64,000 nucleotides of DNA from contig OW804098.1 of assembly GCA_942159475.1 (NCBI GenBank), positions 4,750,383-4,814,382 of the forward strand, in the 5' to 3' direction. The position numbers and the translations under genes were made by a program. The stretch's first letter is position 1; every line of letters begins with the position of its first letter. This document shows positions 50,546 to 64,000 of the stretch, one piece after another. The DNA comes from Sthenelais limicola (lineage: Eukaryota > Annelida > Polychaeta > Phyllodocida > Sigalionidae). The notes under the pieces were generated by a model. The model made no database searches, was not told the DNA's origin, and was given only the letters and a program-made list of their open reading frames with translations.

Positions 50546-51980
50546 TTCCCTCACCCTCACCCCCTACCCTCATTCACCCTCTAGCCTTAGCCTCTACCCT
50601 CACTCACCCTCTACCCTCACTTACCCTCTACCCTCACTTACCCTCTACCCTCACTCACCCTCTACCCTCACTCACCCTCTACCCTCACTTACCCTCTACC
50701 CTCACTTACCCTCTACCCTCACTCACCCTCTACCCTCACTCACCCTCTACCATCACTCACCCTCTACCCTCACTTACCCTCTACCCTCACTCACCCTCTA
50801 CCCTCACTCACCCTCTACCCTCACTCACCCTCTACCATCACTCACCCTCTACCCTCACTTACCCTCTACCCTCACTTACCCTCTACCCTCACTCACCCTC
50901 TACCCTCACTCACCCTCTACCATCACTCACCCTCTACCCTCACTTACCCTCTACCCTCACTCACCCTCTACCCTCACTCACCCTCTACCATCACTCACCC
51001 TCTACCATCACTCACCCTCTACCCTCACTCACCCCCTACTCTCATTCACCCCCTAGCATTACCCTCTACCCTCACTCACCCTCTACCCTCACTCACCCTC
51101 TACCCTCACTCACCCTCTACCCTCACTCACCCTCTACCCTCACTCACCCTCTACCCTCATTCACCCTCTACCCTCATTCACCCCCTAGCCTTACCCTCTA
51201 CACTCACTCACCCTCTACCCTCACTCACCCTCTACCCTCACTCACCCTCTACCCTCACTCACCCTCTACCCTCACTCACCCTCTACCCTCATTCACCCTC
51301 TACCCTCATTCACTCTCTAGCCTTACCCTCTACACTCACTCACCCTCTACCATCACTCACCCTCTACCCTCACTCACCCTCTACCCTCACTCACCCTCTA
51401 CCCTCACTCACCCTCTACCCTCACTCACCCCCTACCCTCATTCACTCTCTAGCCTTACCCTCTACACTCACTCACCCTCTACCATCACTCACCCTCTACC
51501 CTCACTCACCCTCTACCCTCACTCACCCTCTACCCTCACTCACCCTCTACCCTCACTCACCCCCTACCCTCATTCACTCTCTAGCCTTACCCTCTACACT
51601 CACTCACCCTCTACACTCACTCACCCTCTACCATCACTCACCCTCTACCCTCACTCACCCTCTACCCTCACTCACCCTCTACCCTCACTCACCCTCTACC
51701 CTCATTCACCCTCTACCCTCATTCACTCTCTAGCCTTACCCTCTACACTCACTCACCCTCTACCATCACTCACCCTCTACCCTCACTCACCCTCTACCCT
51801 CACTCACCCTCTACCCTCACTCACCCTCTACCCTCACTCACCCCCTACCCTCATTCACTCTCTAGCCTTACCCTCTACACTCACTCACCCTCTACCATCA
51901 CTCACCCTCTACCCTCACTCACCCTCTACACTCACTCACCCTCTACCCACACTCACCCTCTACCCTTCCTCACCCTCTAC
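50545..51980. repeat. Minisatellite M1, copy C (17-bp unit, about 84 units)
   Basis: Same unit as copies A and B but with a different order of variant units, including blocks rich in TCACTTACC. One frame stays open for 537 codons across the array (50416-52029). All three + frames encode the same 17-residue repeat, because 17 is not a multiple of 3, so the long frame is not evidence for a protein. Confidence 0.97.
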
Positions 51981-54900
51981 CAACACTGAAAATTCCAATC
52001 AGGTAGATTTTCTGTATTATAATTATTAATCCCATGAAGTTGGCATTACCCTTTGCATTTTAACCAAGGTGTGGTCTTCAGGAGGAGTACAGATAGAGCA
52101 ATATGCTGTGTTTTGTAAAAAAAAAAAAAAAAATAGAAATATGTTGAATAGTTAAACAACCATAATGAAATAAAACAATAATAATAAAATGGGGGAGGAT
52201 ATGAATTTAATAAGGGTTCTATAGGACTCTGAGTTATATAACAATTAAAACGTATATAATAGGAGGTATAAAGAGGAAGTTTAGTTCTAAGTCCTCAATC
52301 CTCAGGAGGTTACCTATAGAAAGGGGCATATATAATACATATGAGATATAAATGAGGAACTATGTTTTAAAGTCCTCAGTCCTATAGGAGGTTATTAGTT
52401 TGGAACATTGTCTATAACTTTAAGCCTTGTTGGTAAATTAGCTGGCTTGGGTAAAATAAAATAAAACAATGAACCACAACAGCTATGAAAAGCCTCATTA
52501 CCTGGAGCTGCACCCATATATATATTATCATATATGTATATATGGTATAGCTGGCATTTCATACTCACTTGTCACTCATCAGACTCACCTCTGCCTTCCT
52601 GTCGCTCCCTATCACTATATATTGTAGAAACCCCTCTATGCTGACTATAATAATATACATTGAATTTTTATTCCAGTTTTTATATAACAGTTATAAAGTC
52701 ACCACTATCTATACCCGACCTCCCATCCAATTGCATAATTTTTAAACCTAAGTATGCTAAGCTAAACTAAACTAACTCCATATTGGATGTGTCACAGAAA
52801 ATGAGTCACACGTCGTAAAAATTGGTTTTCCCCTGAAAACCCTTTCTTAGAATGAGGTTTTTTTTGAGAGTATGTAGTGCTATTAGTAGTATAAATACAT
52901 ATAGCAAATCTTAGGACTGTATTGAATGTATCTATGCATATCTGAGGTTATATCTACTTTACTAAGGATTGAAAATTAACAAATATTGCAAACATTTCAT
53001 GCATACAAATCTATATTAGGGTATTAGGAATTAGTGATCTCTGTCCCTTTTAATGAATATATAAAGAAATTATTATGACTGTAATTTGCATTTATTTAAA
53101 TTATATTGTATTAATTTCCTTTGTCCAACTATGTTGTCCCCATAATCAATAATTGTGGGAATTACCTCAATCAACGCTAGGCACATTTTTATATTCATAC
53201 GGCAAAATGACTGGTGTTTATTTACAGTAGAGGGAAGAGGGCTCGCTGTATATTGGGGAGGCTTGCTTGTTAAAATGATGTAATGTCCAAGAGAGCATAA
53301 TAAACTTGATCTTGTTTTATTTAAATAATCTCAAGCTTTTGGGCGACTTGCCCTTCTTCAGGAGTTGGCGTTTATTTAGCTCTGCAACTGTCCTTTTTTT
53401 CTAAATATTAACTGCGACATCGTTTAGAGACTTTGTAAAATTGCACTGGGCTATGAAGGGTAACTCTGGCCGCACTACCCGTATATGGCCGCAACGCTAC
53501 TTATATTGCTGTCCGGTGAGGAGCTGGAACATCACACTGGGTCAAGATTCTGCAGGCATTAATTGTATCAAACAAATACATTGGAAGAATGCTTCTGTTT
53601 ATGTCAAGCATACCATGACATATCTTGCTGTGGCCGAACATTTCAAAACGTTCATCACCCCCGCCCGGTAGTCAGGGCAGTGCCCGTATGTAAAACGTCT
53701 CTGTACATACGCCACCTTGTCACACGAGTGGTTCGCGCCAGGAATAAGTAAGAACAAGAACTGGTAGTTCAGTGGTAGGTGCTTTAAGTATTCAATGGTT
53801 TGGCCGTCAGCATATAATATACTTCTAATAGATATTGTGCTTTTATTTCATGATTCATGAAAAATCTTTTTGATCAAAACCCCAGGGTTGAATCTGGACA
53901 TATCATGTAGTCATTTCTGGACTTATTTTCAATAGTAGAGAAATATTGCTTTTCTATTCCACTGGTAGAGAGAGAGCGCCACTATATATAAGAAGTTGCT
54001 TGTGTTCTGGAGAGTGATTCCTCTCCTTTCAGATGTTACATCCTTGTTCAAGGGTAATTCTATCTATTTTATTATTTACTCAAATAAGGAATAAGGACTC
54101 ATTTCTGCCTGAATGGATTCTTTCTCTTAAGCTGAACATTAGGTCAGAGAAATAAGTAAAAAGCAAAACAAGAAGAAAGAATTAATATAATCAATGAGTT
54201 TATTGATATTTCTCTCATTATATAAATACATAACAATATGACAACAAACCCCTTCTGCCTGACCCATACATTCCATACATGTAGCACATAACTATGACAA
54301 ATTCTAAGTGTTCCCTGCAGGTACATTCAGTAGTACTTATAGCATGATGGAGGGCCCAAACTGATCGAGACATATCAAAAAATGGGCCAAACCCCCAAAG
54401 GGGTGAATCCCATTTTCTGATCGTGTTGAGATCAGTTTGAACCCAAACAGAGTGCCATTTGCTATTTATTACACACTGTATTTGAATGTAAAAAAGTAGA
54501 TTTAACTTGTTTAGCCTAAAGTTTAGCTTGAGGAGGCTCAATTCAACACAATTGGTACCAAACTGATAACAGGTGCAGTTCAGATCAACCAAACTGCCCC
54601 CCCCCCCCCCCCCACAAACTGCACCTTTCTAACTGCTCATGTGTGTAATAAACAACAAACCTCCCCCCACATACAATCCATACATGTATATAGCATATAA
54701 CTATAAAAAATGTAAGTGTTCCATTGAATGTAAGTGTTCCATTCAATGTTTGTCCATTCAGAAACTGAGTCTGTCCTGTCATATCATTTGACATTTCCCT
54801 CCTTGTTGTACAAAAATACCGAATTCAGTGAAAAATTGCATCTTAGTATCATACACACTATATACACTCTCATATTTAATATATACATTTTAATCACAAA

Positions 54901-57900
54901 TAAGCCCTTTACAGATATCATGATAACAATTATCAAACAAGTCATTTTTAATGTTAATAAATTATACAAAAAGTAAAAGTGCGCAGGCAGCATGATTAAG
55001 GTGCAACTCATGCCTTATTAAAAAAGAAGCATATAAAGGATACCATTATTTTCAAAATCGCTATTGTTTAAAAAGAATAAGATTATTTAATCCATCACAT
55101 TAATGTGCAATTTTAAAGTGCTTAAGATATGAGAAGGGCTTGTTTCAATAGGCACCATTATGCTCCATCCTTCATTTCTTACTGCCTATTTTATGGATGG
55201 CATGATTCATACATGGTATAGTCCTTTCTCTCTTTGATAATGTTATATTATTAACAATTTATCGGTATTTCTGTGTGGCTGTCATTATATATCAGATCAA
55301 GGAATAAATCTGCAGTCAGCTAAATATGTCAAATTGGTAGATTATATTATACATTGCAAGCTCTTAGCACCTGTTGTAATTTGATTTCAATATTACAATA
55401 GAGAACTCATCAATTCTTGAGCAACGGCAAATGTTCAATTTCACGATGGAAAGGTATCCATGATTACATAGCGAAAGAGACACAACTTTGTTTCCTACTG
55501 TAAGATTGTGTAATACATGTGTAATGATGTAGGTGAAACCACTATTGGAGATCACTGATGATATTTTTGAGACCATTATCAGACATTTTGTTTGATGTGT
55601 GCTTGCAGTCATGCACCTAAATTTAGCTGGAGAAAGTCATTTCTGGCACACAGTACACCAGATAATCACCCAGCTGAATACAAGCACCCCAATACCAACC
55701 ATTTTAGGCCAAGGAATTTAAGGAAAATAACAATGATTATTACCTCCCAAATATTCTCTATACCAATTACTAATGTTTTGCCCATGCCTTATAATAAACA
55801 GGTTATATACACAACTGCCACTCAACTCTGGCATATCCACACATTACATAAGATATGATTTAATATATTGCATTAAAGAAACAGTTTGCATGTAAATTAC
55901 TACAAGCAAGCACTAAGTTCTAAGCTTAGGGATGCCAGCTAGTGATTTAACAGAACGCATAGACTGCCTTTTAAGCCTGTTTTGAGGTTTAAAAACATCC
56001 TATATACACATAGGGAAATGACAAACTGACATCCCTAAAAGCACACACAAGACAATTGATACTGAGGCAGCAACAGCAGCAGTTGGTAGATGCTAGTGGC
56101 TGTGTACAGGTGGCAGCACTGAGGGGGGGGGGGAGAAGATCTATGCAGGGCTACTTTCGGGTGGGTACCTGGTGCTGCACTGTGTGCTTCTGCATCTAGG
56201 CTCCATCTAGGGGAAGTGGCACTATAGTGGATGGAAGAGCCTAGCTGTCTAGTTGTGTCCCCAAAAGTATTTTTCCATGTGTTATTGGGGGCTGTTGATA
56301 GGGTTAGAGGTTGAGTTGAGGTTGATTTGTGTTGTAATTGATGTTTATGTTTAAGTTTTGTTGGTGTGATATTGTTGGTAGGGGTGTGTGTTTGTTGTGA
56401 GTGTGTGTTTCGTGTGGTTGCTGTTGGGGGTATTTACATTTAGATATCTCTCTCTCTCTCTCTCTCTCTCTAACACTCTGAACTGGGTGTCTAGGGGAGG
56501 GGTTGCTTGGTATTGAAATGTATGAAAAGGGTTAATATTGAGATTAAATACTGGTAATGGAAGGACTAGGGGAAATGGGAAATGAAATGGGGGGGTAAAA
56601 GGGGGATTTGGGGTGGGAAAGGGGTAGGCGGGGTAGAAGGGGAGGTTGTTTTTAAATGTGATAATTATTTCAGGATGTTTTTGTTTGTTCAAGTTTTGTT
56701 GTGGGAGGGGTGTTGTGAGGAGGGGGTAAAATGTTGAGTTATAAAAAAAACGGGAAGGGGGACGAGGTGTGTGGGGGGAGGGGGGTTGTTTGGTGGTGAA
56801 ATGGGGAAAGTGAGATGGCAGAAAGATGGGGGAGGGTTTTGGAGAGAATTTGGTTTGGTTGCATTTTGTGAGAAACGGTTTTTTCGGGGGGCTGGGGGCG
56901 ATAATGTGTTTTTCGAGGGGTGGGGTGGGGCATGGGACAGGGACTAGTGAAAAATTGGAAAAAGGTTTAGGGGGCATGGGGTGGATGTGGGAGGTGCGGG
57001 GGCTATATTTGGGGCGATTCCAACGGTGGGAAGTGGGGTAAAATCAGAGGTGAAGAGCGGGGGGGGGGGGGGGACTGAATGGGACTTTGGGTTGGGAAAT
57101 GTTGAAATGGATGGGTGATGAGAGTGCCAATTTTTGGGACTTTCGACCCACTAGTTGTCGGCCATGCCGTGCCGATGGAACAGAAATAACCCCCACGATT
57201 GTTGGCCCATGTCAGTAGTTTCCATAGATACCAAGGACAAGTCAATCGAGCCAGAAATAAAGGCCGTGGCAGTGTTTTTGGGAGGCCATGTCTGGTGGAA
57301 ATAAAAAATCGACCATTATCGCCATGCCGAACGTCTCCGCCGATCAGACATGGCCGATCGTTTCCCCGTCTGGAGCGAGTTTGAGACATAGTTGAGCGTT
57401 GCCATTTGAAAGACTGAGAGAATACATATTTATCTCCAGATCCTGCAAATCTCAAAAGTCTGTGTGGAGGGGAAGGGTGGTTTATCTGAGCCCAGATTCG
57501 GGAGAGACCTGCAAAAACGGGAAGGTCTTAAAAGGAGGCAATGGCGTAGCTTGTTTGTGACCTAAACGAATTTCTGCTGGTGTGGCATTGGCCCATCCAT
57601 AGACAAAACTTACAAATAAATGACTGCCAATGTCTCTAGATCATGCAGGTCTTTAGTTTGAATCGATACAAGCAAGTGGAAGGAAACCAGAGACCGAAAG
57701 GTGATGCAACCTCCAACCGGGCCAAGAGCAACATGTTTGCTGGATTTGTCTGGACTTGTCACAGAAATGGAACAGTCGATTTCGGGAGCTTTGCAGGCAG
57801 CTAGGGCTTAGATTTTCGAGTATGACATGCAGCGGGCCTTGTTCTACCCTGGTGCCAAAGGAATTTTAATTCCGAGCATTCCTTCATTTTCAAAACAAAC

Positions 57901-58256
57901 GATTCGTTTCGGCTTGCAAAGTGGGTAGAAAGAGTTAGGCTTTTTAGGTACATGTCTATGGCAGAACAAGTGGAAAAATCGACTTTTTTCTGGCGGCCCC
58001 TAGAAATTCGGTGAGATGTTGACCTAGTCCAGTTTTTTCCCCTCTTTCAGAATATGGCCTCGGTTTTCTTCTATCGGCATTATTGGGGGCGCCATTGGCG
58101 ATCCGACATGTCTTTATGTAGTCTGACAATGATAAAGCCTTCTCCGAAAGCCGGAAAACTGTGGGTGAGGACAGGTTCCGAACAGGAATTTTCCATACTT
58201 TCCCCCGGTGCTTTCAGATTTTCTCTCGGCCTTTCGGTTCCCGCGATGTTCCAGCG
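51981..58256. repeat. Segment S1, copy C
   Basis: Left part (to about 56290) differs from A and B at many sites. One example is the removal of GTC from CTGTCGTCGCTCCC near 52603; another is altered sequence near 54250, where A and B read CCCTGACCCTGCC. Right part is nearly identical to B. It carries the same relic and foldback features. No gene recognised. Confidence 0.9.
53316..53372 (-). mobile_element. Possible retroelement 3'-end relic (copy C)
   Basis: Third copy of the 2290-2346 sequence, in the same place within S1. Confidence 0.3.
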
Positions 58257-58403
58257 ATGTATGTATGTATGTATGTATGTATGTATGTATGTATGTATGT
58301 ATGTATGTATGTATGTATGTATGTCTGTACATATGTATGTATGTATGTTTGTATGTATGTATGTATGTTTGTATGTATATATGTATGTATATATGTATGC
58401 ATG
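58257..58403. repeat. (TATG)n microsatellite, copy C
   Basis: Same interruption pattern as copy B, slightly shorter and with one additional TTTG interruption. Confidence 0.97.
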
Positions 58404-58488
58404 TTTTTGTTAACACAATGTACATGCCTCTTGACCCTAACTATGTGCAGTGTGCAGTGTTCTCTAATGCATTCCATGACTAACGGCA

Positions 58489-58822
58489 TGTTCTAATAAC
58501 TGTGACATGTTTATATAACAAACGGTCATCTCATAACTGTGTTCTAATAACTGTATTCTAATAATTAACTGTGTTTTAATAACTAATGGTGTGCTCCAAT
58601 GTTTAACAGTGTGTTCTAATGACTGACACATTACAGTGTTACATGACTGCACTGTTCTAATGATTGACGGTGTGTTCTAATGACTGACGGTGTGTTCTAA
58701 TGACTGGTGGTGTGTTCTAATGACTGACGGTGTGTTCTAATGACTGACGGTGTGTTCTAATGACTGGTGGTGTGTTCTAATGACTGGTGGTGTGTTCTAA
58801 TGACTGGTGGTGTGTTCTAATG
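58489..58822. repeat. Minisatellite M2, copy C (20-bp unit)
   Basis: Same length and unit order as copy B. Confidence 0.94.
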
Positions 58823-61800
58823 CTACCTGCACTGTAACACTACCTGCACTGTAAAACTAGCTGCACTGTAACATTAGTTGCACTGTAGCACTACTTGCAC
58901 TGTTACACTACCTGAACTGTAACACTAGCTGTACTGTAACACTAGCTGTACCGTAACACTACCTGCACTGTAACACTAGCTCCACTGTAACACTATCTGC
59001 ACTGTAACACTAGCTGTACTGTAACACTACCTGCACTGTAACACTACCTGCACTGTAACACTAGCTCCACTGTAACACTACTTCCACTGTCACACTACTT
59101 GCACTGTAACACTACCTGCACTGTAACACTAGCTCCACTGTAACACTAGCTCCACTGTAACACTAGCTGTACTGTAACACTACCTGCACTGTAACACTAC
59201 CTGCACTGTAACACTAGCTGCACTGTAACACTACTTGCACTGTAACACTACCTGCACTGTAACACTACTTGCACTGTAATACTACCTGTACTGTAATACT
59301 ACCTGTACTGTAACACTAGCTCCACTGTAACACTACTTGCACTGTAATACTACCTGCACTGTAACACTAGCTGTACTGTAACACTACCTGCACTGTAACA
59401 CTACCTGCACTGTAACACTACTTGCACTGTAATACTACCTGTACTGTAATACTACCTGTACTGTAACACTAGCTCCACTGTAACACTACTTGCACTGTAA
59501 TACTACCTGCACTGTAACACTAGCTCCACTGTAACACTACCTGCACTGTAACATAACATATACTGTAACACTACTTGCACTGTAATACTACCTGTACTGT
59601 AACACTAGCTCCACTGTAACACTACCTGCACTGTAACATAACATATATTGTAACACTACTTGCACTGTAACACTAGCTGTACTGTAACACTACCTGCACT
59701 GTAACATAACATATACTGTAACACTACTTGCACTGTAACACTACCTGTACTGTAACACTAGCTGCACTGTAACACTACCTGTACTGTAACATTACTGTAC
59801 TGTGACACTACCTGCACTGTAACACTACCTGCACTGTAACACTACTTGCACTGTAATACTTCTTGCACTGTATCAATACTTGGACTGTGACACTACTGCA
59901 CTGTGACACTACTGCACTGTAACACTAGCTGCACTGTAACACTACCTGCACTGTAACACTACTTGCACTGTAACACTACTGCACTGTAACACTACCTGCA
60001 CTGTAACACTACTTGCACTGTAACACTAGCTGTACTGTAACACTACCTGTACTGTAACATTACATGTACTGTAACACTACTTGCACTGTAACACTACCTG
60101 CACTGTTACACTACCTGAACTGTAACACTCGCTCCACTGTAACACTAGCTGTACTGTAACACTACCTGCACTGTAACACTACTTGCACTGGTAACACTAC
60201 TTGCACTGTAACATTACCTGTACTGTAACACTAGCTGCACTGTAACACTACTTGCACTGTAACACTACCTGCACTGTTACACTACCTGAACTGTAACACT
60301 AGCTCCACTGTAACACTTACTGTACTGTAACACTACCTGTACTGTAACACTACCTGCACTGTAACACTAATTGCACTGTAACACTAGCTGCACTGTAACA
60401 CTAGCTGCACTGTAACACTACCTGTACTGTAACACTAGCTGCACTGTAACACTACCTGCACTGTAACACTACCGTACTGTAACACTACCGTACTGTAACA
60501 CTACTTGTACTGTAACACTACTTGCACTGTAACACTACCTGTACTGTAACACTACCAGCACTGTAACACCAGCTGCACTCTAACACTACTGCACTGTAAC
60601 ACTGCCTGCACTGTAACACTACCTGTACTGTGACACTAGCTGCAATGTAACACTACTGCACTGTAACACTACTGCACTGTAACACTACCTTTACTGTAAC
60701 ACTGCCTGCACTGTAACACTACCTGTACTGTAACACTACCGTACTGTAACACTACCATACTCTAACACTACCGTACTGTAACACTACTGCACTGTAACAC
60801 TACCATACTGTAACACTACTTGCACTGTAACACTACTTGCACTGTAACACTACCTGTACTGTAACACTACTGGCACTGTAACACTACTTGCACTGCAACA
60901 CTACCTGCACTGTAACACTACCGTACTGTAACACTACCGTACTGTAACACTACTTGTACTGTAACACTACTTGCACTGTAACACTACCTGTACTGTAACA
61001 CTACCGTACTGTAACACTACTGCACTGTAACACTACCAGCACTGTAACACTAGCTGCACTCTAACACTACTGCACTGTAACACTGCCTGCACTGTAACAC
61101 TACCTGTACTGTGACACTAGCTGCAATGTAACACTACTGCACTGTAACACTACTGCACTGTAACACTGCCTGCACTGTAACACTACCTGCACTGTAACAC
61201 TACCTGCACTGTAACACTACCTGCACTGTAACACTACCTGTACTGTAACACTACCGTACTGTAACACTACCATACTCTAACACTACCGTACTGTAACACT
61301 ACTGCACCGTAACACTACCATACTGTAACACTACTTGCACTGTAACACTACTTGCACTGTAACACTACCTGTACTGTAACACTACTGGCACTGTAACACT
61401 ACTTGCACTGCAACACTACCTGCACTGTAACACTACCGTACTGTAACACTACCGTACTGTAACACTACTTGTACTGTAACACTACTTGCACTGTAACACT
61501 ACCTGTACTGTAACACTACCGTACTGTAACACTACTGCACTGTAACACTACCAGCACTGTAACACTAGCTGCACTCTAACACTACTGCACTGTAACACTG
61601 CCTGCACTGTAACACTACCTGTACTGTGACACTAGCTGCAATGTAACACTACTGCACTGTAACACTACTGCACTGTAACACTGCCTGCACTGTAACACTA
61701 CCTGCACTGTAACACTACCTGCACTGTAACACTACATGCACTGTAACACTACCTGCACTGTAACACTACCTGTACTGTAACACTACCGTACTGTAACACT

Positions 61801-62008
61801 ACCGTACTGTAACACTACTGCACTGTAACACTACTGCACTGTAACACTACCGTACTGTAACACTACTTGTACTGTAACACTACTTGCACTGTACCACTAC
61901 TGCACTGTAACACTACCGTACTGTAACACTACCGTACTGTAACACTACTGCACTGTAACACTACCGTACTGTAACACTACTGCACTGTAACACTACTGGC
62001 ACTGCAAC
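58823..62008. repeat. Minisatellite M3, copy C (17-bp unit, about 3.19 kb)
   Basis: Equal in length to copy B (constant offset 34072 across the array) with the same variant order. The one difference I noticed is an ACATGC unit near 61733, where B has ACCTGC. Confidence 0.95.
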
Positions 62009-62160
62009 TTTGTGCCGTGCAAAATCTCGAGTGCTTAGGGACAATCAGCATAACCCCTGCACATTTGTGCTGTGAACAATCCCTATTGCATAGAGACAAT
62101 CATCATAACTTTCTGCACAACTTTGTGTAGTGTGTAGGGACAATCAGCATACCTGCAACA
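62009..62160. repeat. Spacer between M3 and M4 (copy C)
   Basis: Same as 27937-28088, with the three-copy ACAATCAGCATA-type motif. Confidence 0.8.
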
Positions 62161-64000
62161 TAACACTAGGGTAGTGCACACACTAGAGTAGTGCACACAC
62201 TAGGGAAGTGCACACGCTAGAGTAGTGCACACACTAGGGTACTGCACACACTAGGGAACTGCACACACTAGGGTAGTGCTCATACTAGAGTAGTGCACAC
62301 ACTAGGGAAGTGCACACACTAGGGAAGTGCACACACTAGAGTAGTGCACACACTAGAGTAGTGCACACACTAGAGTTGTGCACACACTAGAGTAGTGCAC
62401 ACACTAGAGTAGTGCACACACTAGGGTAGTGCACACACTAGAGTAGTGCACACACTAGGGTAGTGCACACACTAGGGAAGTGCACACACTAGGGTAGTGC
62501 TCACACTAAAATAGTGCCCACACTAGGGCTGTGCACACACTAGGGTTGTGCACACACTAGGGTTGTGCACACACTAGGGGAGTGCACACAATAGAGTAGT
62601 GCACACACTAGAGTTGTGCACAAACTAGAGTAGTGCACACACTAGAGTAGTGCACACACTAGGGTAGTGCACACACTAGAGTAGTGCACACACTAGGGTA
62701 GTGCACACACTAGGGAAGTGCACACACTAGGGTAGTGCTCACACTAGAGTAGTGCACACACTAGGGAAGTGCACACACTAGAGTAGTGCACACACTAGAG
62801 TAGTGCGCACACTAGGGAAGTGCACACACTAGGGTAGTGCTCACACTAAAATAGTGCTCACACTAGGGTTGTGCACACACTAGGGTTGTGCACACACTAG
62901 GGAAGTGCACACACTAGGGTAGTGCACACACTAGAGTAGTGCACACACTAGGGTAGTGCACACACTAGGGAACTGCACACACTAGGGTAGTGCACACACT
63001 AGAGTAGTGCACACACTAGGGTAGTGCACACACTAGGGAAGTGCACACACTAGGGTAGTGCTCACACTAGAGTAGTGCACACACTAGGGAAGTGCACACA
63101 CGAGGGAAGTGCACACACTAGAGTAGTGCACACACTAGAGTAGTGCACACACTAGAGTTGTGCACACACTAGAGTAGTGCACACACTAGAGTAGTGCACA
63201 CACTAGGGTAGTGCACACACTAGAGTAGTGCACACACTAGGGTAGTGCACACACTAGGGAAGTGCACACACTAAAATAGTGCACACTAGGGTAGTGCACA
63301 CACTTGAATAGTGCACACACTAGAGTAGTGCACACATTAGGATAGTGCACACACTAGGGAAGTGCACACACTAGGGTAGTGCTCACACTAGAGTAGTGCA
63401 CACACTAGGGAAGTGCACACACTAGGGAAGTGCACACACTAGAGTAGTGCACACACTAGAGTAGTGCACACACTAGAGTTGTGCACACACTAGAGTAGTG
63501 CACACACTAGAGTAGTGCACACACTAGGGTAGTGCTCACACTAAAATAGTGCTCACACTAGGGCTGTGCACACACTAGAGTAGTGCACACACTAGGGAAG
63601 TGCACACACTAGAGTAGTGCACAAACTAGAGTAGTGCACACACTAGGGTCGTGCACACACTAGGGTAGTGCTCACACTAAAATAGTGCTCACACTAGGGT
63701 TGTGCACACACTAGGGTTGTGCACACACTAGGGTTGTACACACACTAGGGAAGTGCACACACTAGGGTAGTGCACACACTAGAGTAATGCACACACTAGG
63801 GTAGTGCACACACTAGGGAAGTGCACACACTAGAGTAGTGCACACACTAGGGTAGTGCACACACTAGGGAAGTGCACACACTAGGGTAGTGCTCACACTA
63901 GAGTAGTGCACACACTAGGGAAGTGCACACACTAGAGTAGTGCACACACTAGAGTAGTGCGCACACTAGGGAAGTGCACACACTAGGGTAGTGCTCACAC
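62161..64000. repeat. Minisatellite M4, copy C (cut by window end)
   Basis: Follows copy-B unit order closely from its start, with single 17-bp units missing near 62590 and near 63825. The array continues past the window, so a third P block to the right cannot be checked. Confidence 0.95.

Overview
The window is animal nuclear DNA. It is AT-rich, gene-poor and full of minisatellites. Its only recognisable gene is split by GT-AG introns: the 3' end of a phospholipase C beta (PLCB) gene on the + strand. No bacterial or organellar features are present. The species cannot be read from the sequence; an invertebrate is a reasonable guess but only a guess.

The window is a locus repeated in tandem about two and a half times. 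One unit reads, left to right: M1 (17-bp C-rich minisatellite), S1 (about 6.3 kb non-coding segment), a TATG microsatellite, M2 (20-bp repeat), M3 (a second 17-bp minisatellite), a short spacer, M4 (a third 17-bp minisatellite), P (PLCB 3' exons with introns and 3' UTR) and T (about 4.1 kb of 3' flank). Unit A covers about 1-16150 (its M1 is cut by the window start), unit B about 16150-50545 and unit C about 50545-64000 (cut inside M4).

Unit B keeps the intact PLCB end: four exons at 35541-35716, 35929-36030, 36318-36462 and 39910-39978. They encode the last 163 residues, a charged coiled-coil C-terminal domain ending in Glu-Thr-Val-Val. Unit A keeps the first of these exons but breaks inside the second. 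About 10.4 kb, equal to B 36010-46375, is missing there, so the reading frame runs into a stop at 11977. A 17-bp perfect inverted repeat (46328-46368) sits beside the right-hand deletion breakpoint. A also keeps 1.2 kb (9158-10355) that B lacks; in B, a 6.3-kb M4 array joins P directly.

The copies are mosaic. A and B are almost identical from M1 to about the middle of S1, with C diverged. From there through M3 and M4, B and C are almost identical and A is diverged. This points to recent conversion or exchange between copies, or to a haplotype or assembly artefact, and must be settled before the tandem structure is taken as biological. A possible second gene on the minus strand is suggested by a phase-compatible exon pair (49435-49624, copy at 15016-15205; and 37350-37583), with low confidence. 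The other long open frames are shadows of repeats.
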